A stretch of DNA of 39,257 nucleotides, from contig NZ_JAPYZZ010000028.1 of NCBI RefSeq assembly GCF_027460065.1, positions 1 to 39,257 on the forward strand, in the 5' to 3' direction. Of this stretch, positions 30,680-37,521 are shown piece by piece. The notes under the pieces were generated by a model, which was not told where the DNA came from, made no database searches, and was given only the letters and a program-made list of their open reading frames with translations. The DNA is from Martinezella rhizogenes. Lineage in GTDB: Bacteria > Pseudomonadota > Alphaproteobacteria > Rhizobiales > Rhizobiaceae. The first letter of the stretch is position 1. Each line of letters opens with the position of its first letter. Made by a program: the position numbers and the translations under genes.

Positions 30680-31345
30680 ATGCCCGTTGTCGTAATTGCA
30701 TCATCGAAAGGTGGCGCTGGGAAATCAACCACGGCAGTTCTGCTAGGCACTGAGCTTGCCCGCAAAGGCGTGCCCGTCACAATGTTGGACTGCGACCCCA
30801 ACCATTCCTTGAGCATATGGGCTGGGAAAGGGTCACTTCCTGAAAACATTCAGGCACTGAGCGACGTCACAGAATCCAGCATCGTCAAGACAATAAAGCA
30901 GCACGATGTTGATGGTGCGGTTGTAATCGTTGACCTAGAAGGCGTTGCATCTCGCATGGTATCCCGCGCAATATCACAAGCAGATTTGGTGCTTATACCC
31001 ATGCGCGCGACAATCCTTGACGCGACGATTGGCGCGCAATCGCTCCAGCTCATCGCCGAAGAGGAAGAAGCAATAAACCGGCGTATTGCCCACGCAGTTG
31101 TTTTCACCATGACACGCGCCATCCGGTCAAAGCAGCAGACAGGAATTGAAAGCTCACTGAGGGAAGGCGGTATCGACATCATAGACCCGCCTCTTATGGA
31201 GCGCGCTGCTTTCTCTGCGCTCTTTGAATTCGGCGGCGATCTGCATTCAATGGAAACAAAGCAAGGCAATATGTCATCGGCAATCGAGAACGCCGAGGCA
31301 TTCGCCATGGCAGTTTACAAACGTCTGACGGAGGCACTGAAATGA
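30680..31345 (+). CDS. parA: ParA-family partition ATPase (small, type Ib-like)
   Basis: 221 residues from the ATG at 30680. The deviant Walker A KGGAGKSTT is at residues ~10-18, the A' region is MLDCDPNHSLSIW, and Walker B is VVIVDLEGVA near 85. It lacks an N-terminal DNA-binding domain, as in type Ib ParA and VirC1-like proteins. Known: forms a dynamic gradient on the nucleoid and moves plasmids bound by a small partner. Its stop overlaps the start of a small RHH gene (ATGA), and the repeat array upstream is a likely centromere. Confidence 0.92.
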   Translation: MPVVVIASSKGGAGKSTTAVLLGTELARKGVPVTMLDCDPNHSLSIWAGKGSLPENIQALSDVTESSIVKTIKQHDVDGAVVIVDLEGVASRMVSRAISQADLVLIPMRATILDATIGAQSLQLIAEEEEAINRRIAHAVVFTMTRAIRSKQQTGIESSLREGGIDIIDPPLMERAAFSALFEFGGDLHSMETKQGNMSSAIENAEAFAMAVYKRLTEALK

Positions 31346-31626
31346 CCGATTTCAAACTTGATTTGGGTGCGCTGAAACGCACCGCAAAGCCGGCGACAGA
31401 AGCGGCCATCGCGAAGGCCGACGCGGCAGGGGAGGCGAGGGGGTTTGTTGATCGCTCGCCGCGTGGAAAGCCCGGCCGCAAGAAGAGCGAGCGCACCGGC
31501 CAAGTGCACGCCAAAGTGCTGCCGCACGTGTCGGAAGAGATCGCGGAGGAAGCTTTGCGGCGCGGCGTAGTTCAAGGCGTCATCATCGAAGAGGCGTGGG
31601 CACTGTATCTGGAGAACAAGAAATGA
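31342..31626 (+). CDS. Small RHH centromere-binding protein (ParB/ParG-like)
   Basis: 94 residues, coupled to parA by a four-base overlap. The N-terminal ~55 residues are flexible and basic (PRGKPGRKKSERTG); in ParG- and Omega-type proteins such a tail stimulates the ParA ATPase. Residues ~55-94 form an RHH fold: strand QVHAKVLPHV, helix SEEIAEEALRRG, helix VVQGVIIEEAWALYLEN. Known: such proteins bind tandem repeats in front of the par operon. The 13 iterons upstream of parA are the obvious target; binding is inferred. Confidence 0.78.
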   Translation: MTDFKLDLGALKRTAKPATEAAIAKADAAGEARGFVDRSPRGKPGRKKSERTGQVHAKVLPHVSEEIAEEALRRGVVQGVIIEEAWALYLENKK

Positions 31627-31925
31627 CGGACAGGACACCGGACGAGATTAAAGCCTTGAAGGCCTCCTGGGAGGCTGACCCGAGTTGGGACATAGAAGAT
31701 ACGGAGGGCTTCGAAGAGCACGCAACCGAACTAAAATCCTACCGTCACCAAATGGAGCGGAAATGGGAAGAGGCAAGGAAAAAGAGAATTAGGGATCGTG
31801 CGCATGCGTTGGGTTGCCCTGAAAATCTGGCTTTGGCCGAGTATGTTGAAAATCTGGAAAGCCGATTGGAGTCTCAGTTTGAGAGCATCTGGCGAGGGCT
31901 GGAGGAGGTCCGCGCCAACAAGTGA
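31623..31925 (+). CDS. Acidic coiled-coil protein, third gene of the par operon
   Basis: 100 residues, again coupled by a four-base overlap. It is acidic at the start (TPDEIKALKASWEADPSWDI) and then helical with many charged residues (ELKSYRHQMERKWEEARKKR and LAEYVENLESRLESQFESIW), a likely coiled coil. I know no family. The position suggests a partition accessory or a copy-control gene. An intrinsic terminator follows directly. Confidence 0.7.
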   Translation: MTDRTPDEIKALKASWEADPSWDIEDTEGFEEHATELKSYRHQMERKWEEARKKRIRDRAHALGCPENLALAEYVENLESRLESQFESIWRGLEEVRANK

Positions 31926-31943
31926 ATGTTTTTCGATTAAGAG

Positions 31944-31971
31944 GCCGCCCTTCACCACCGGGCGGCTTTTT
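31944..31971 (+). terminator. Intrinsic terminator of the par operon
   Basis: GCCGCCC (31944-31950) and GGGCGGC (31960-31966) form a 7-bp perfect GC stem with a 9-base loop, followed by TTTTT. It lies 18 bases after the stop of the third par gene. Confidence 0.88.
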
Positions 31972-31997
31972 CTCAGCAAGAAGCCATGTGATGCATC

Positions 31998-32026
31998 TTG
32001 AAAAGTGTACACTATTCGTGTATATA
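31998..32026 (+). promoter_or_regulatory. brnTA promoter with operator dyad
   Basis: TTGAAA (31998-32003), exactly 17 bases, then TATATA (32021-32026). The palindrome GTGTACAC (32005-32012) lies in the spacer, with related GTGTAT just before the -10. Known: BrnA represses brnTA, and this dyad is the natural operator candidate. The leader to the brnT start is about 85 bases. Confidence 0.72.
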
Positions 32027-32116
32027 TCTTTTCGCAGGATAGGCCTGCAATTAAATCGTCGCTGCTATTTTAAAGGTTTTAGATAAAATGCACGCATACT
32101 TTATGGAGATTAGAAG

Positions 32117-32419
32117 TTGGAATTTGAGTGGGATGAAAAGAAACGGGAACATGTAATTAAAACCCGCAAAGTTGATTTTGGATATGCAGCCCTGATTTTT
32201 ATGGGGCCGGTCGTGACAAATGAAGACGACCGACAAGATTACGGCGAAACAAGACACAGGTCTGTGGGAATGGTTGGGGATGAATGCTTCATCGTTGTTC
32301 ATACTGAGCGCGATGGCGTTACCCGCATCATCACAGCATGGAAAGGAGGTCGAGATGACCGACAACGTTATGAGGCGAGTATCTCTGCAAGACCTCGTCA
32401 AGATGAAGGAGAGGGGTGA
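32117..32419 (+). CDS. brnT: BrnT-family toxin (ribonuclease)
   Basis: 100 residues from a TTG at 32117 with GGAGA upstream. Family landmarks: FEWDEKKREHVIKTRKVDF at the start, a strand region ending GMVGDECFIVVHTERDGVTR, and RIITAWKGGRDDRQRYE, the usual 'RIISAR-A-R-ERR-YE' end. Known: BrnT folds like RelE-type ribonucleases and is neutralised by BrnA. On this element it would favour maintenance of the extrachromosomal prophage. The antitoxin gene starts inside its 3' end. Confidence 0.9.
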   Translation: MEFEWDEKKREHVIKTRKVDFGYAALIFMGPVVTNEDDRQDYGETRHRSVGMVGDECFIVVHTERDGVTRIITAWKGGRDDRQRYEASISARPRQDEGEG

Positions 32420-32636
32420 ACTCTACCACGATCCTAATGCACCTGAAGGCGAAAGCCTCGGCGCTTCCTTCTGGGAAACCGCAAGGATCGAGGAGCCAAA
32501 AAAACCTCGATCTGTTCATTTGAAGTTGGACCCGGAAGTTTTTGACTTCTTCTTTTCGCTCTCAGGCGGAAAGGGACATCTTACGCGAATGCAGGCTGTC
32601 CTGAAGGCGTACGCGAAAGCCCACAGCCCAAGATAG
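32355..32636 (+). CDS. brnA: BrnA-family antitoxin
   Basis: 93 residues from the ATG at 32355, with a consensus ribosome site AAAGGAGGT five bases upstream; it overlaps brnT by 65 bases. Residues ~10-50 are the acidic toxin-wrapping part (VKMKERGELYHDPNAPEGES, then SFWETARIEEPKKPRSVHLK). The C-terminal RHH is SVHLKLDPEVFDFFFSLSGG with LTRMQAVLKAYAKAH. The stronger ribosome site than that of brnT fits the need for excess antitoxin. Confidence 0.9.
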   Translation: MTDNVMRRVSLQDLVKMKERGELYHDPNAPEGESLGASFWETARIEEPKKPRSVHLKLDPEVFDFFFSLSGGKGHLTRMQAVLKAYAKAHSPR

Positions 32637-32645
32637 TTGCAATCG

Positions 32646-32677
32646 AAAGCCGCGCGGTAACATCGCGCGGCTTTTTT
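32646..32677. terminator. Bidirectional terminator between brnTA and the DUF982 gene
   Basis: AAAGCCGCGCG (32646-32656) pairs perfectly with CGCGCGGCTTT (32664-32674), then TTT on the plus strand. It serves the convergent brnTA and DUF982 genes. Confidence 0.88.
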
Positions 32678-32702
32678 GTTTTTTGCGTCGGCAACACCGC
32701 AG

Positions 32703-32966
32703 TTAAAAATCTAGGTCATCATCTGGCGAAACTGACAGGAGCGCTTCATGGGCGGCCTCAACAAAAGCCGCACGCGCATCTTCCGGCCGATCATCCAAGC
32801 CATTTTCAAGAACGGCGGAACATACCATGAGGGCCGTCACGTAAGCTTGACTATCGGAGCTTGCCGGCCAGTTGTTGAGAAGGCAGCGGGCCAAGTCCGT
32901 CACCGTTTCATAGGTTTCGAAATCACCCCAATTGACCGTTATCGGCTGTATCCTGAATTCGCTCAT
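32703..32966 (-). CDS. DUF982 protein
   Basis: 87 residues. The family pattern is clear: DFETYETVTDLARCLLNNWP at the start, then SQAYVTALMVCSAVLENGLD and ARAAFVEAAHEALLSVSPDD. Known: DUF982 is a small domain largely confined to Rhizobiales, often in many copies per genome, with no known function. This supports a rhizobial host. It has its own place between two convergent terminators and the ligase gene. Confidence 0.85.
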   Translation of the reverse strand: MSEFRIQPITVNWGDFETYETVTDLARCLLNNWPASSDSQAYVTALMVCSAVLENGLDDRPEDARAAFVEAAHEALLSVSPDDDLDF

Positions 32967-32996
32967 CAGGAGAGCTTACACTAAAAGCAGCCGCGT

Positions 32997-34061
32997 TTAA
33001 TCAACCCGGTACACGTCCGCGTTATCCTGCCGTTCTCTGAGGCCCTTGTAAGCCGCATGACGTAGCTTGCGATCCGGCGTCATCTGGCGGAACTCAATTT
33101 CCGCAATTAGCGTCGGCTGCACCCAAATGACCTCACGCCGGCCAGAATAGGCCACGGGCGGCTTCTTCTTCCGCCAAGGCAGCTTATCTAACATCCGGCG
33201 CAGCTCGTTTGCGGCGCGCTCCTTAAAGCCCGTGCCGACGCTTCCAACATAGCGCAGCTCGTCGCCGTCATATGCGGCCAGCAAGAGCGAAGCAAAGCCG
33301 CCGCTTGCAGACAGGGAGGGTTCATATCCCACGATCATGAACGGTTCGGACTGGACGCATTTCACCTTGATCCAGTCACCGGTTCTACCGCTCCGGTATG
33401 GGCTGTTTCGGTCTTTACCGACAATACCTTCCAGCCCGAGGCGGCATGCATGTTCAAGCATCAGGCCGGGATTGTCGGTTTCAACTTCTTCCGAAATCCG
33501 GATTGCACCTTCGAACCCCGTAAGCATCTCTTCAAGCAGGTGGCGGCGGTTTCTGTAGGGCAGCTCACGTAGATCGCGGCCGTCGAGATACAGAAGATCA
33601 AAAGCGTAGAGAAGGGCATTGGCGGCCACTTTATTGCCACTACGCGCGCCAACGGCACCCAAGCTGTTTTGTAAGGCATTGAAGTCCGAGCGCCCTTGTT
33701 CGTCCAGGACGACCGCTTCGCCGTCGATGATGAAAGACGCCGGCCCGAGATCGCGCGCCGCTTGCTGGATAGCCGGAAACCGCGCGGCCCAATCATAACC
33801 GCCGCGCGTCAATATCCGGACGCCGCTCGCATCGGCGTGGATCGCGAGCCGATAGCCGTCCCATTTGATTTCCCAGCCCCATTTGTCGCCTGCAGGCGGC
33901 TTTTGTTTCAGGAGCGCAAGGGCAGGTTCAACACGCGCCGGCATTGGCTCGAGCGGCAACGCTGGCTGGGCCTTGTTTCGCTTGCGGATCGGGCGCGACT
34001 GGATGGGCTTGCCATCATCGCGCAGCAGCGGCTTTGATCGAGGGCGAGGGGGCTTTGTCAT
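32997..34061 (-). CDS. ATP-dependent DNA ligase (LigD ligase-domain type)
   Basis: 354 residues from the ATG at 34061 (a GTG at 34067 adds two). After a basic N-terminal ~40 residues comes the adenylation domain: motif I WEIKWDGYRL with the nucleophilic Lys near 66, motif III ALLYAFDLLYLDGRDL, motif IV LEGIVGKDRNSPYRSG and motif V GDWIKVKC. The OB domain follows (FASLLLAAYDGDELRYVGSV, then IAEIEFRQMTPDRKLRHAAY). Known: this is the ligase module of bacterial NHEJ LigD, here without polymerase or phosphoesterase domains and without a Ku gene nearby. It may repair or circularise the incoming genome. Confidence 0.93.
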   Translation of the reverse strand: MTKPPRPRSKPLLRDDGKPIQSRPIRKRNKAQPALPLEPMPARVEPALALLKQKPPAGDKWGWEIKWDGYRLAIHADASGVRILTRGGYDWAARFPAIQQAARDLGPASFIIDGEAVVLDEQGRSDFNALQNSLGAVGARSGNKVAANALLYAFDLLYLDGRDLRELPYRNRRHLLEEMLTGFEGAIRISEEVETDNPGLMLEHACRLGLEGIVGKDRNSPYRSGRTGDWIKVKCVQSEPFMIVGYEPSLSASGGFASLLLAAYDGDELRYVGSVGTGFKERAANELRRMLDKLPWRKKKPPVAYSGRREVIWVQPTLIAEIEFRQMTPDRKLRHAAYKGLRERQDNADVYRVD

Positions 34062-34120
34062 GCTCACAGCCTGCGCCCGAAACCTTTACAAACATTTGTC
34101 AGGCCACCATGTCAGGGTGC

Positions 34121-34438
34121 ATGAAGAAAAATCCCGACGACCCCGGACCGGAACCTCGCTACCGCTGGCGTGAGACGTGGCCCGGCGAGGGCCATGAAGA
34201 CTATCAGGCATGGGACGGAGAGCGGTCATTCGGCCGCATCATGCTTGAAGTGAATGGCACGATGAGGACGAAGTGGCGTTGGTCTATCAGTCACATGGAG
34301 GGCGTAAAGCAAACCATCTTGCCGCATAACGGCTGGGCGGACTATCCTCGCGTTGCGGCGGCAAAGGTCGAGGACACATACGAGCAGATTGCGGCGCTAA
34401 ATGGCTTGAAGATCAATGAGCCGCCAAGAAAGCCCTAA
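34121..34438 (+). CDS. Small protein of unknown function
   Basis: 105 residues from the ATG at 34121, with another in-frame ATG at 34109; upstream parts of the frame overlap the ligase gene. The sequence has many Trp and Gly residues: EPRYRWRETWPGEGHEDYQA, then SFGRIMLEVNGTMRTKWRWS and ILPHNGWADYPRVAAAKVED. It looks like a compact alpha/beta protein. I do not recognise the family. Divergent from the ligase gene and followed by ~150 bases and a terminator. Confidence 0.68.
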   Translation: MKKNPDDPGPEPRYRWRETWPGEGHEDYQAWDGERSFGRIMLEVNGTMRTKWRWSISHMEGVKQTILPHNGWADYPRVAAAKVEDTYEQIAALNGLKINEPPRKP

Positions 34439-34514
34439 AAGAAAATCATTTCAGCATTCGCCGGCGGCCGAGACGCCAGCATGAAACATTCATTCGCGAA
34501 CTTGTAATTTTATT

Positions 34515-34545
34515 GCGGCCGCGGATCCGCTCGAGCGCGCGATCG
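34515..34545. other. Dense cluster of restriction palindromes, polylinker-like
   Basis: Six overlapping or abutting rare-cutter palindromes lie in 31 bases: GCGGCCGC (34515-34522), CCGCGG (34519-34524), GGATCC (34523-34528), CTCGAG (34530-34535), GCGCGC (34535-34540) and CGATCG (34540-34545). It lies in the non-coding gap between the small gene at 34121-34438 and the dam terminator. This may be a remnant of an engineered linker or a chance GC-rich cluster. Confidence 0.5.
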
Positions 34546-34591
34546 GCGCGACAAATTAGAATGTCATTTCCGACACCAGCGCCAGAAACGC

Positions 34592-34625
34592 AAAAAGCCG
34601 CCCGGCGTAACCGAGCGGCTTTCTT
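34592..34625. terminator. Bidirectional terminator after the Dam-like gene
   Basis: AAAGCCGC (34594-34601) pairs with GCGGCTTT (34615-34622). The minus strand continues with a T run (CTTTTTGC), ending the methylase transcript. The plus strand has a weaker T-rich tail. Confidence 0.82.
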
Positions 34626-34627
34626 GT

Positions 34628-35467
34628 TCATAGCAACGGCAGGTTCGGGATTGCCGGCTCCTTGCCGTCAAGGATGACGACTTCGCCAACTTCTTTTCCT
34701 TCGCCGCCTCGGATTGTGTAGGTCAACGAAACCGGCGTCATTGGATAGCGGCCGAAGATTTCCCGCACTTCCGGCCGGTCATTGAGCGAGATCATGAAGC
34801 GGCCCTTGATGGCGCTGAGACGTTCAGCCATTTCCGCAAAATCATCCCGCTTGAAGACGTTCTTTCCATAATCGTTCTCGCAGCCGTAGTAAGGCGGGTC
34901 GAGATAGAACATCGCACCCGGCCGGTCGTACCGGTCGATGAGCGTGCGCCAGTCAAGGCACTCTATCACGACGCCGGCGAGGCGTTCGTGGACTTCTTCC
35001 ATGATCGGCGTCAGCCGCGTGACGTTGAACCGAGCGCCGCCCGTGGTATCGACGCCAAAGGTTCGGCCGGAAATCTTGCCGCCGAACGCCAGCTTCTGGA
35101 GGTAGAGGAACCGGGCGGCCCTTTCCAGATCGGTCAGGGTGACAGGATCGCACGCGGCCAGCCGCTCGAATTCCCGCCGTGACGTGATCTGGAATTTCAT
35201 CACTTCAAGCAGCTGCGGCAAGTGACGCTGCAGGATGCGAAACAGCGTCGTCACGTCGCCGGAGATATCGTTGATGACTTCCGCACGAGGGACAAGGCGA
35301 CGGCGGAAGAATACGCCGCCCATACCGGTAAACGGCTCCACATAAAGGTCATGCGGAATTTGCTCGAGCAATGCAGCGATCCGGCCGGCGAGCTGCTTTT
35401 TTCCGCCGAGATACGCGGCAGGGGGAGACACCGGCCGCACTTCGGAAAACTGAAAGAGATTTTGCAT
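34628..35467 (-). CDS. D12-class adenine-N6 DNA methyltransferase (Dam-like)
   Basis: 279 residues from the ATG at 35467. The SAM-binding motif is PPAAYLGGKKQLAGRIAALL near 15-34, with YVEPFTGMGGVFFRRR following. The catalytic motif IV is GAMFYLDPPYYGCENDYGKN (DPPY). The GGKISGRTFGV region is typical of the target-recognition part of the class. Known: such phage enzymes protect DNA from host restriction or change gene expression. The site methylated cannot be read from sequence; GATC is only the commonest for this class. It follows the lysis terminator and ends at its own terminator. Confidence 0.92.
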   Translation of the reverse strand: MQNLFQFSEVRPVSPPAAYLGGKKQLAGRIAALLEQIPHDLYVEPFTGMGGVFFRRRLVPRAEVINDISGDVTTLFRILQRHLPQLLEVMKFQITSRREFERLAACDPVTLTDLERAARFLYLQKLAFGGKISGRTFGVDTTGGARFNVTRLTPIMEEVHERLAGVVIECLDWRTLIDRYDRPGAMFYLDPPYYGCENDYGKNVFKRDDFAEMAERLSAIKGRFMISLNDRPEVREIFGRYPMTPVSLTYTIRGGEGKEVGEVVILDGKEPAIPNLPLL

Positions 35468-35494
35468 TTGTCTAAGACCATCTTTTCTGACAAA

Positions 35495-35525
35495 CCGCAC
35501 GGGCCTGCGCAGGCGAAGGGTGCGG
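35495..35525 (-). repeat. Palindrome-centred hairpin, copy 2, upstream of the methylase
   Basis: CCGCAC (35495-35500) pairs with GTGCGG (35520-35525) around the palindrome CCTGCGCAGG (35504-35513). It resembles copy 1 at 26240-26269 in inverted orientation (shared CGCACC...TTCGCCTGCGCAGGC). It lies 28 bases upstream of the methylase start and could be an operator or RNA hairpin. Confidence 0.5.
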
Positions 35526-35617
35526 CAATGATCTTTGATGTTGTCGGGCGGGGTATGACGCCAATCTGCACCCGCTGTTGCAGCCGTGAGGCTGCGGCCA
35601 CCCGAGGGCAGCTATAG

Positions 35618-35653
35618 AAACGGGCCGGGCAGGGGATACCTGCCGGCCCGTTT
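35618..35653. terminator. Strong terminator at the end of the lysis operon
   Basis: AAACGGGCCGGGCAGG pairs with CCTGCCGGCCCGTTT (15-bp stem with one bulge, loop of 5). It begins five bases after the putative holin stop on the minus strand and ends the long late transcript. A better T run (TTTGTTTT) lies on the plus strand. Confidence 0.82.
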
Positions 35654-35657
35654 GTTT

Positions 35658-36107
35658 TCAGATTTTGCCGATGATGACGCCCGCGATACGCTTCAGGACA
35701 TCCGCGAAGGACACACCCAGCGCCATGCCGCCGATACCGATCACGGTCAGGCCGCCTATCCCCATAAGCCGCCAGCGCTTCACATCGTCCGTGACGGGCT
35801 TCATGTCCGCCACTACCGCCTTAACCTTGGCCGTGTCTTCTTCGAGCTGGCGCACGTTCTCAGCGACCGGCTTCATCTCGGAAACGTCCTCTTTGACAAT
35901 CGCCATGGATTGCTCGACGCCGGAAACTCGGTTTACCAGCTCGTCCATGCGCTTATGCACCACGGCCCGGCTTTCGTTCGCCTTATCTTCGGAGCGCCGC
36001 GCTCCGTCCTCGATACGGCGGATGGACTCTTTCAACGCGTCCACGCCGGCCAGCAGTTGCCCCATTTGCTGATGCAAAGAGGGATCGAAATTATCAGGTG
36101 GTGCCAT
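35658..36107 (-). CDS. Putative holin, DUF1515-like coiled-coil membrane protein
   Basis: 149 residues from the ATG at 36107 with GGAAGGG upstream; a GTG at 36125 lacks a suitable ribosome site. The start MAPPDNFDPSLHQQMGQLLA and a coiled coil over ~residues 10-110 (for example RMDELVNRVSGVEQ, VRQLEEDTAKVKAVV) match rhizobial DUF1515 proteins. One membrane helix follows near 118-140 (WRLMGIGGLTVIGIGGMALG), then a short basic end. In the lysis cassette next to spanins and endolysin, a holin-like role is likely; a structural membrane-tail role is possible. Confidence 0.7.
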   Translation of the reverse strand: MAPPDNFDPSLHQQMGQLLAGVDALKESIRRIEDGARRSEDKANESRAVVHKRMDELVNRVSGVEQSMAIVKEDVSEMKPVAENVRQLEEDTAKVKAVVADMKPVTDDVKRWRLMGIGGLTVIGIGGMALGVSFADVLKRIAGVIIGKI

Positions 36108-36128
36108 AGCCCCGTACCCTTCCACCCG

Positions 36129-36323
36129 TTATTTAGGCTTCACGCCACACAGCGCTTGAAGCTTTTCGTTTTCAGTGAGGATTTGTCGCTCTGTTTCCGG
36201 CGTCAGGTCATCTTGCGTTGATGGCCTGATAGCGCGGGCAACGTCGCAGTAATTGCCGCTAGTCACGCACCCAGCGACCAAGACGCCGCTTAATGTCAGC
36301 ATCGCCACTCTTGCGAATGTCAT
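36129..36323 (-). CDS. Outer-membrane spanin lipoprotein (Rz1-like)
   Basis: 64 residues from the ATG at 36323. A lipoprotein signal with lipobox LVAGC (Cys at residue 19) follows a short hydrophobic stretch (FARVAMLTLSGVLVAG). The mature part is about 45 residues with two further Cys, and ends with TENEKLQALCGVK. The first 65 bases overlap the inner-membrane spanin gene in another frame, the classical nested Rz/Rz1 layout. Known: o-spanin joins the i-spanin to fuse the two membranes at lysis. Confidence 0.85.
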   Translation of the reverse strand: MTFARVAMLTLSGVLVAGCVTSGNYCDVARAIRPSTQDDLTPETERQILTENEKLQALCGVKPK

Positions 36324-36483
36324 CTTCGATCCCTCGCGCCTTTGCGGCGGATTTCGCGTTGCGCTTGAGCTGTTCGGCCGAGGCATCCGCCTTGCCGGCC
36401 GAGCGGCCGTAAAGAAAAGCGCTCACAACGAATGTGAGCGCCACGCCGGCAACCGCCAGCCACCGTTTCAGAGTGTCCAGCAT
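36259..36483 (-). CDS. Inner-membrane spanin (Rz-like)
   Basis: 74 residues from the ATG at 36483, one base after the endolysin stop. An N-terminal membrane anchor (LAVAGVALTFVVSAFLYGRS, residues ~8-27) is followed by a charged periplasmic helix rich in Ala, Lys and Asp with KADASAEQLKRNAKSAAKAR. It is shorter than lambda Rz (153 residues). The o-spanin gene starts inside it, which supports the call. Confidence 0.82.
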   Translation of the reverse strand: MLDTLKRWLAVAGVALTFVVSAFLYGRSAGKADASAEQLKRNAKSAAKARGIEDDIRKSGDADIKRRLGRWVRD

Positions 36484-36484
36484 G

Positions 36485-37399
36485 TCAGGTTGCCTTCGTC
36501 CGGTTGATGGTGATGCGGCCGGAGCCAATCAGCCAAACCAGCACGCCGGCCGCCACGGCCGAGAACACCAGACTGCCAAAGGCCCACGGATTGGAGATCG
36601 CGCCGAAAAGGGTTGCCCCGCTATCGGCAATGTCTTTCGCGTCACGTACCGCACTAAGGCCGCCAGCGCCAAAGACGCCGGCAATGACCGTCCAGAGGGA
36701 CTTGCTTTGCGCAGCCGGCACGTTGTCCGGTTGCGCATCGAGCGCGGTAACATCGGCTGGCGGCTTTCCCTGAAACCGGGCGATGGTGGCCGCTTCCAAG
36801 GCATCAAGGAAGGACTTGTAGTAGCCGGCGATCAACTTCGCCTTGTCGGTCCCGTTCACGACTGCCCGAGCGCCGATAGGATCATCTTTCTTGAGGTTGA
36901 AAAACTCCGTCAGCTTGCGGCCGGTAAACAGACCTTCCAACATGCCGACGATCGCAATCTCGGCACTGATATCGAGATCGAGGGCGAGCGAGGGATTACC
37001 GACAAGATCAACGCCGATCCGCTTGCCCAGCTTTTCGTAGTTGTCCTCGTGGGTAAGCTGGATATCGCCACGGCCGAAATAAGCTTTGCCGTTTTTCCCC
37101 TTGCGCCAGTATGGCGTCTTCACCTGCTTGAGCTTTCCGGCCTTGAACGCCTTATCCAGCGCCGCGATTGCGCCGGCGTCGGTTGATGCGAGCGTTTCGC
37201 GCACCGGCAACATGCGGCCGGCCGTTTCGTGAAACACCGATGCCAGGATGTAGGCGAGGAGGCGGTTATTATCCGAGCCGGTGATCTTGTGGGACCGCCA
37301 GCACCGGAAAAGCGCGTTCATGCCGTCAATCTGGCCCTGCGAAAGGCGGCCGCCAAAAGGCGCGCGCCTCGCATACGCGAAGAACGTTGTCATATCCAT
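36485..37399 (-). CDS. Endolysin, GH19 chitinase/lysozyme-like, with C-terminal membrane segments
   Basis: 304 residues from the ATG at 37399 (AGGAGA nine bases upstream). The GH19-type motifs are LASVFHETAGRM (catalytic Glu near 58), PYWRKGKNGKAYFGRGDIQL with THEDNYEKLG, and a helix-rich end to the domain near 210. Known: cleaves the peptidoglycan glycan strand. Odd feature: after ~200 residues a linker leads to two hydrophobic stretches, SLWTVIAGVFGAGGLSAV (~234-251) and AFGSLVFSAVAAGVLVWLIG (~273-292), then a short basic tail. There is no N-terminal signal peptide, so the tail may tether the enzyme to the membrane until the holin acts. Confidence 0.88.
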   Translation of the reverse strand: MDMTTFFAYARRAPFGGRLSQGQIDGMNALFRCWRSHKITGSDNNRLLAYILASVFHETAGRMLPVRETLASTDAGAIAALDKAFKAGKLKQVKTPYWRKGKNGKAYFGRGDIQLTHEDNYEKLGKRIGVDLVGNPSLALDLDISAEIAIVGMLEGLFTGRKLTEFFNLKKDDPIGARAVVNGTDKAKLIAGYYKSFLDALEAATIARFQGKPPADVTALDAQPDNVPAAQSKSLWTVIAGVFGAGGLSAVRDAKDIADSGATLFGAISNPWAFGSLVFSAVAAGVLVWLIGSGRITINRTKAT

Positions 37400-37521
37400 T
37401 GAGGATATCTCCTGATTTTTTAGGGGAGGGCGGCGCTCTACGCGCCATCGAATGGCACATCGACTTCGGTTCGCCGAAATGCTTAGTTGCTAGTCGAAAA
37501 TGCGCCGCACTGGGGGGTAAC

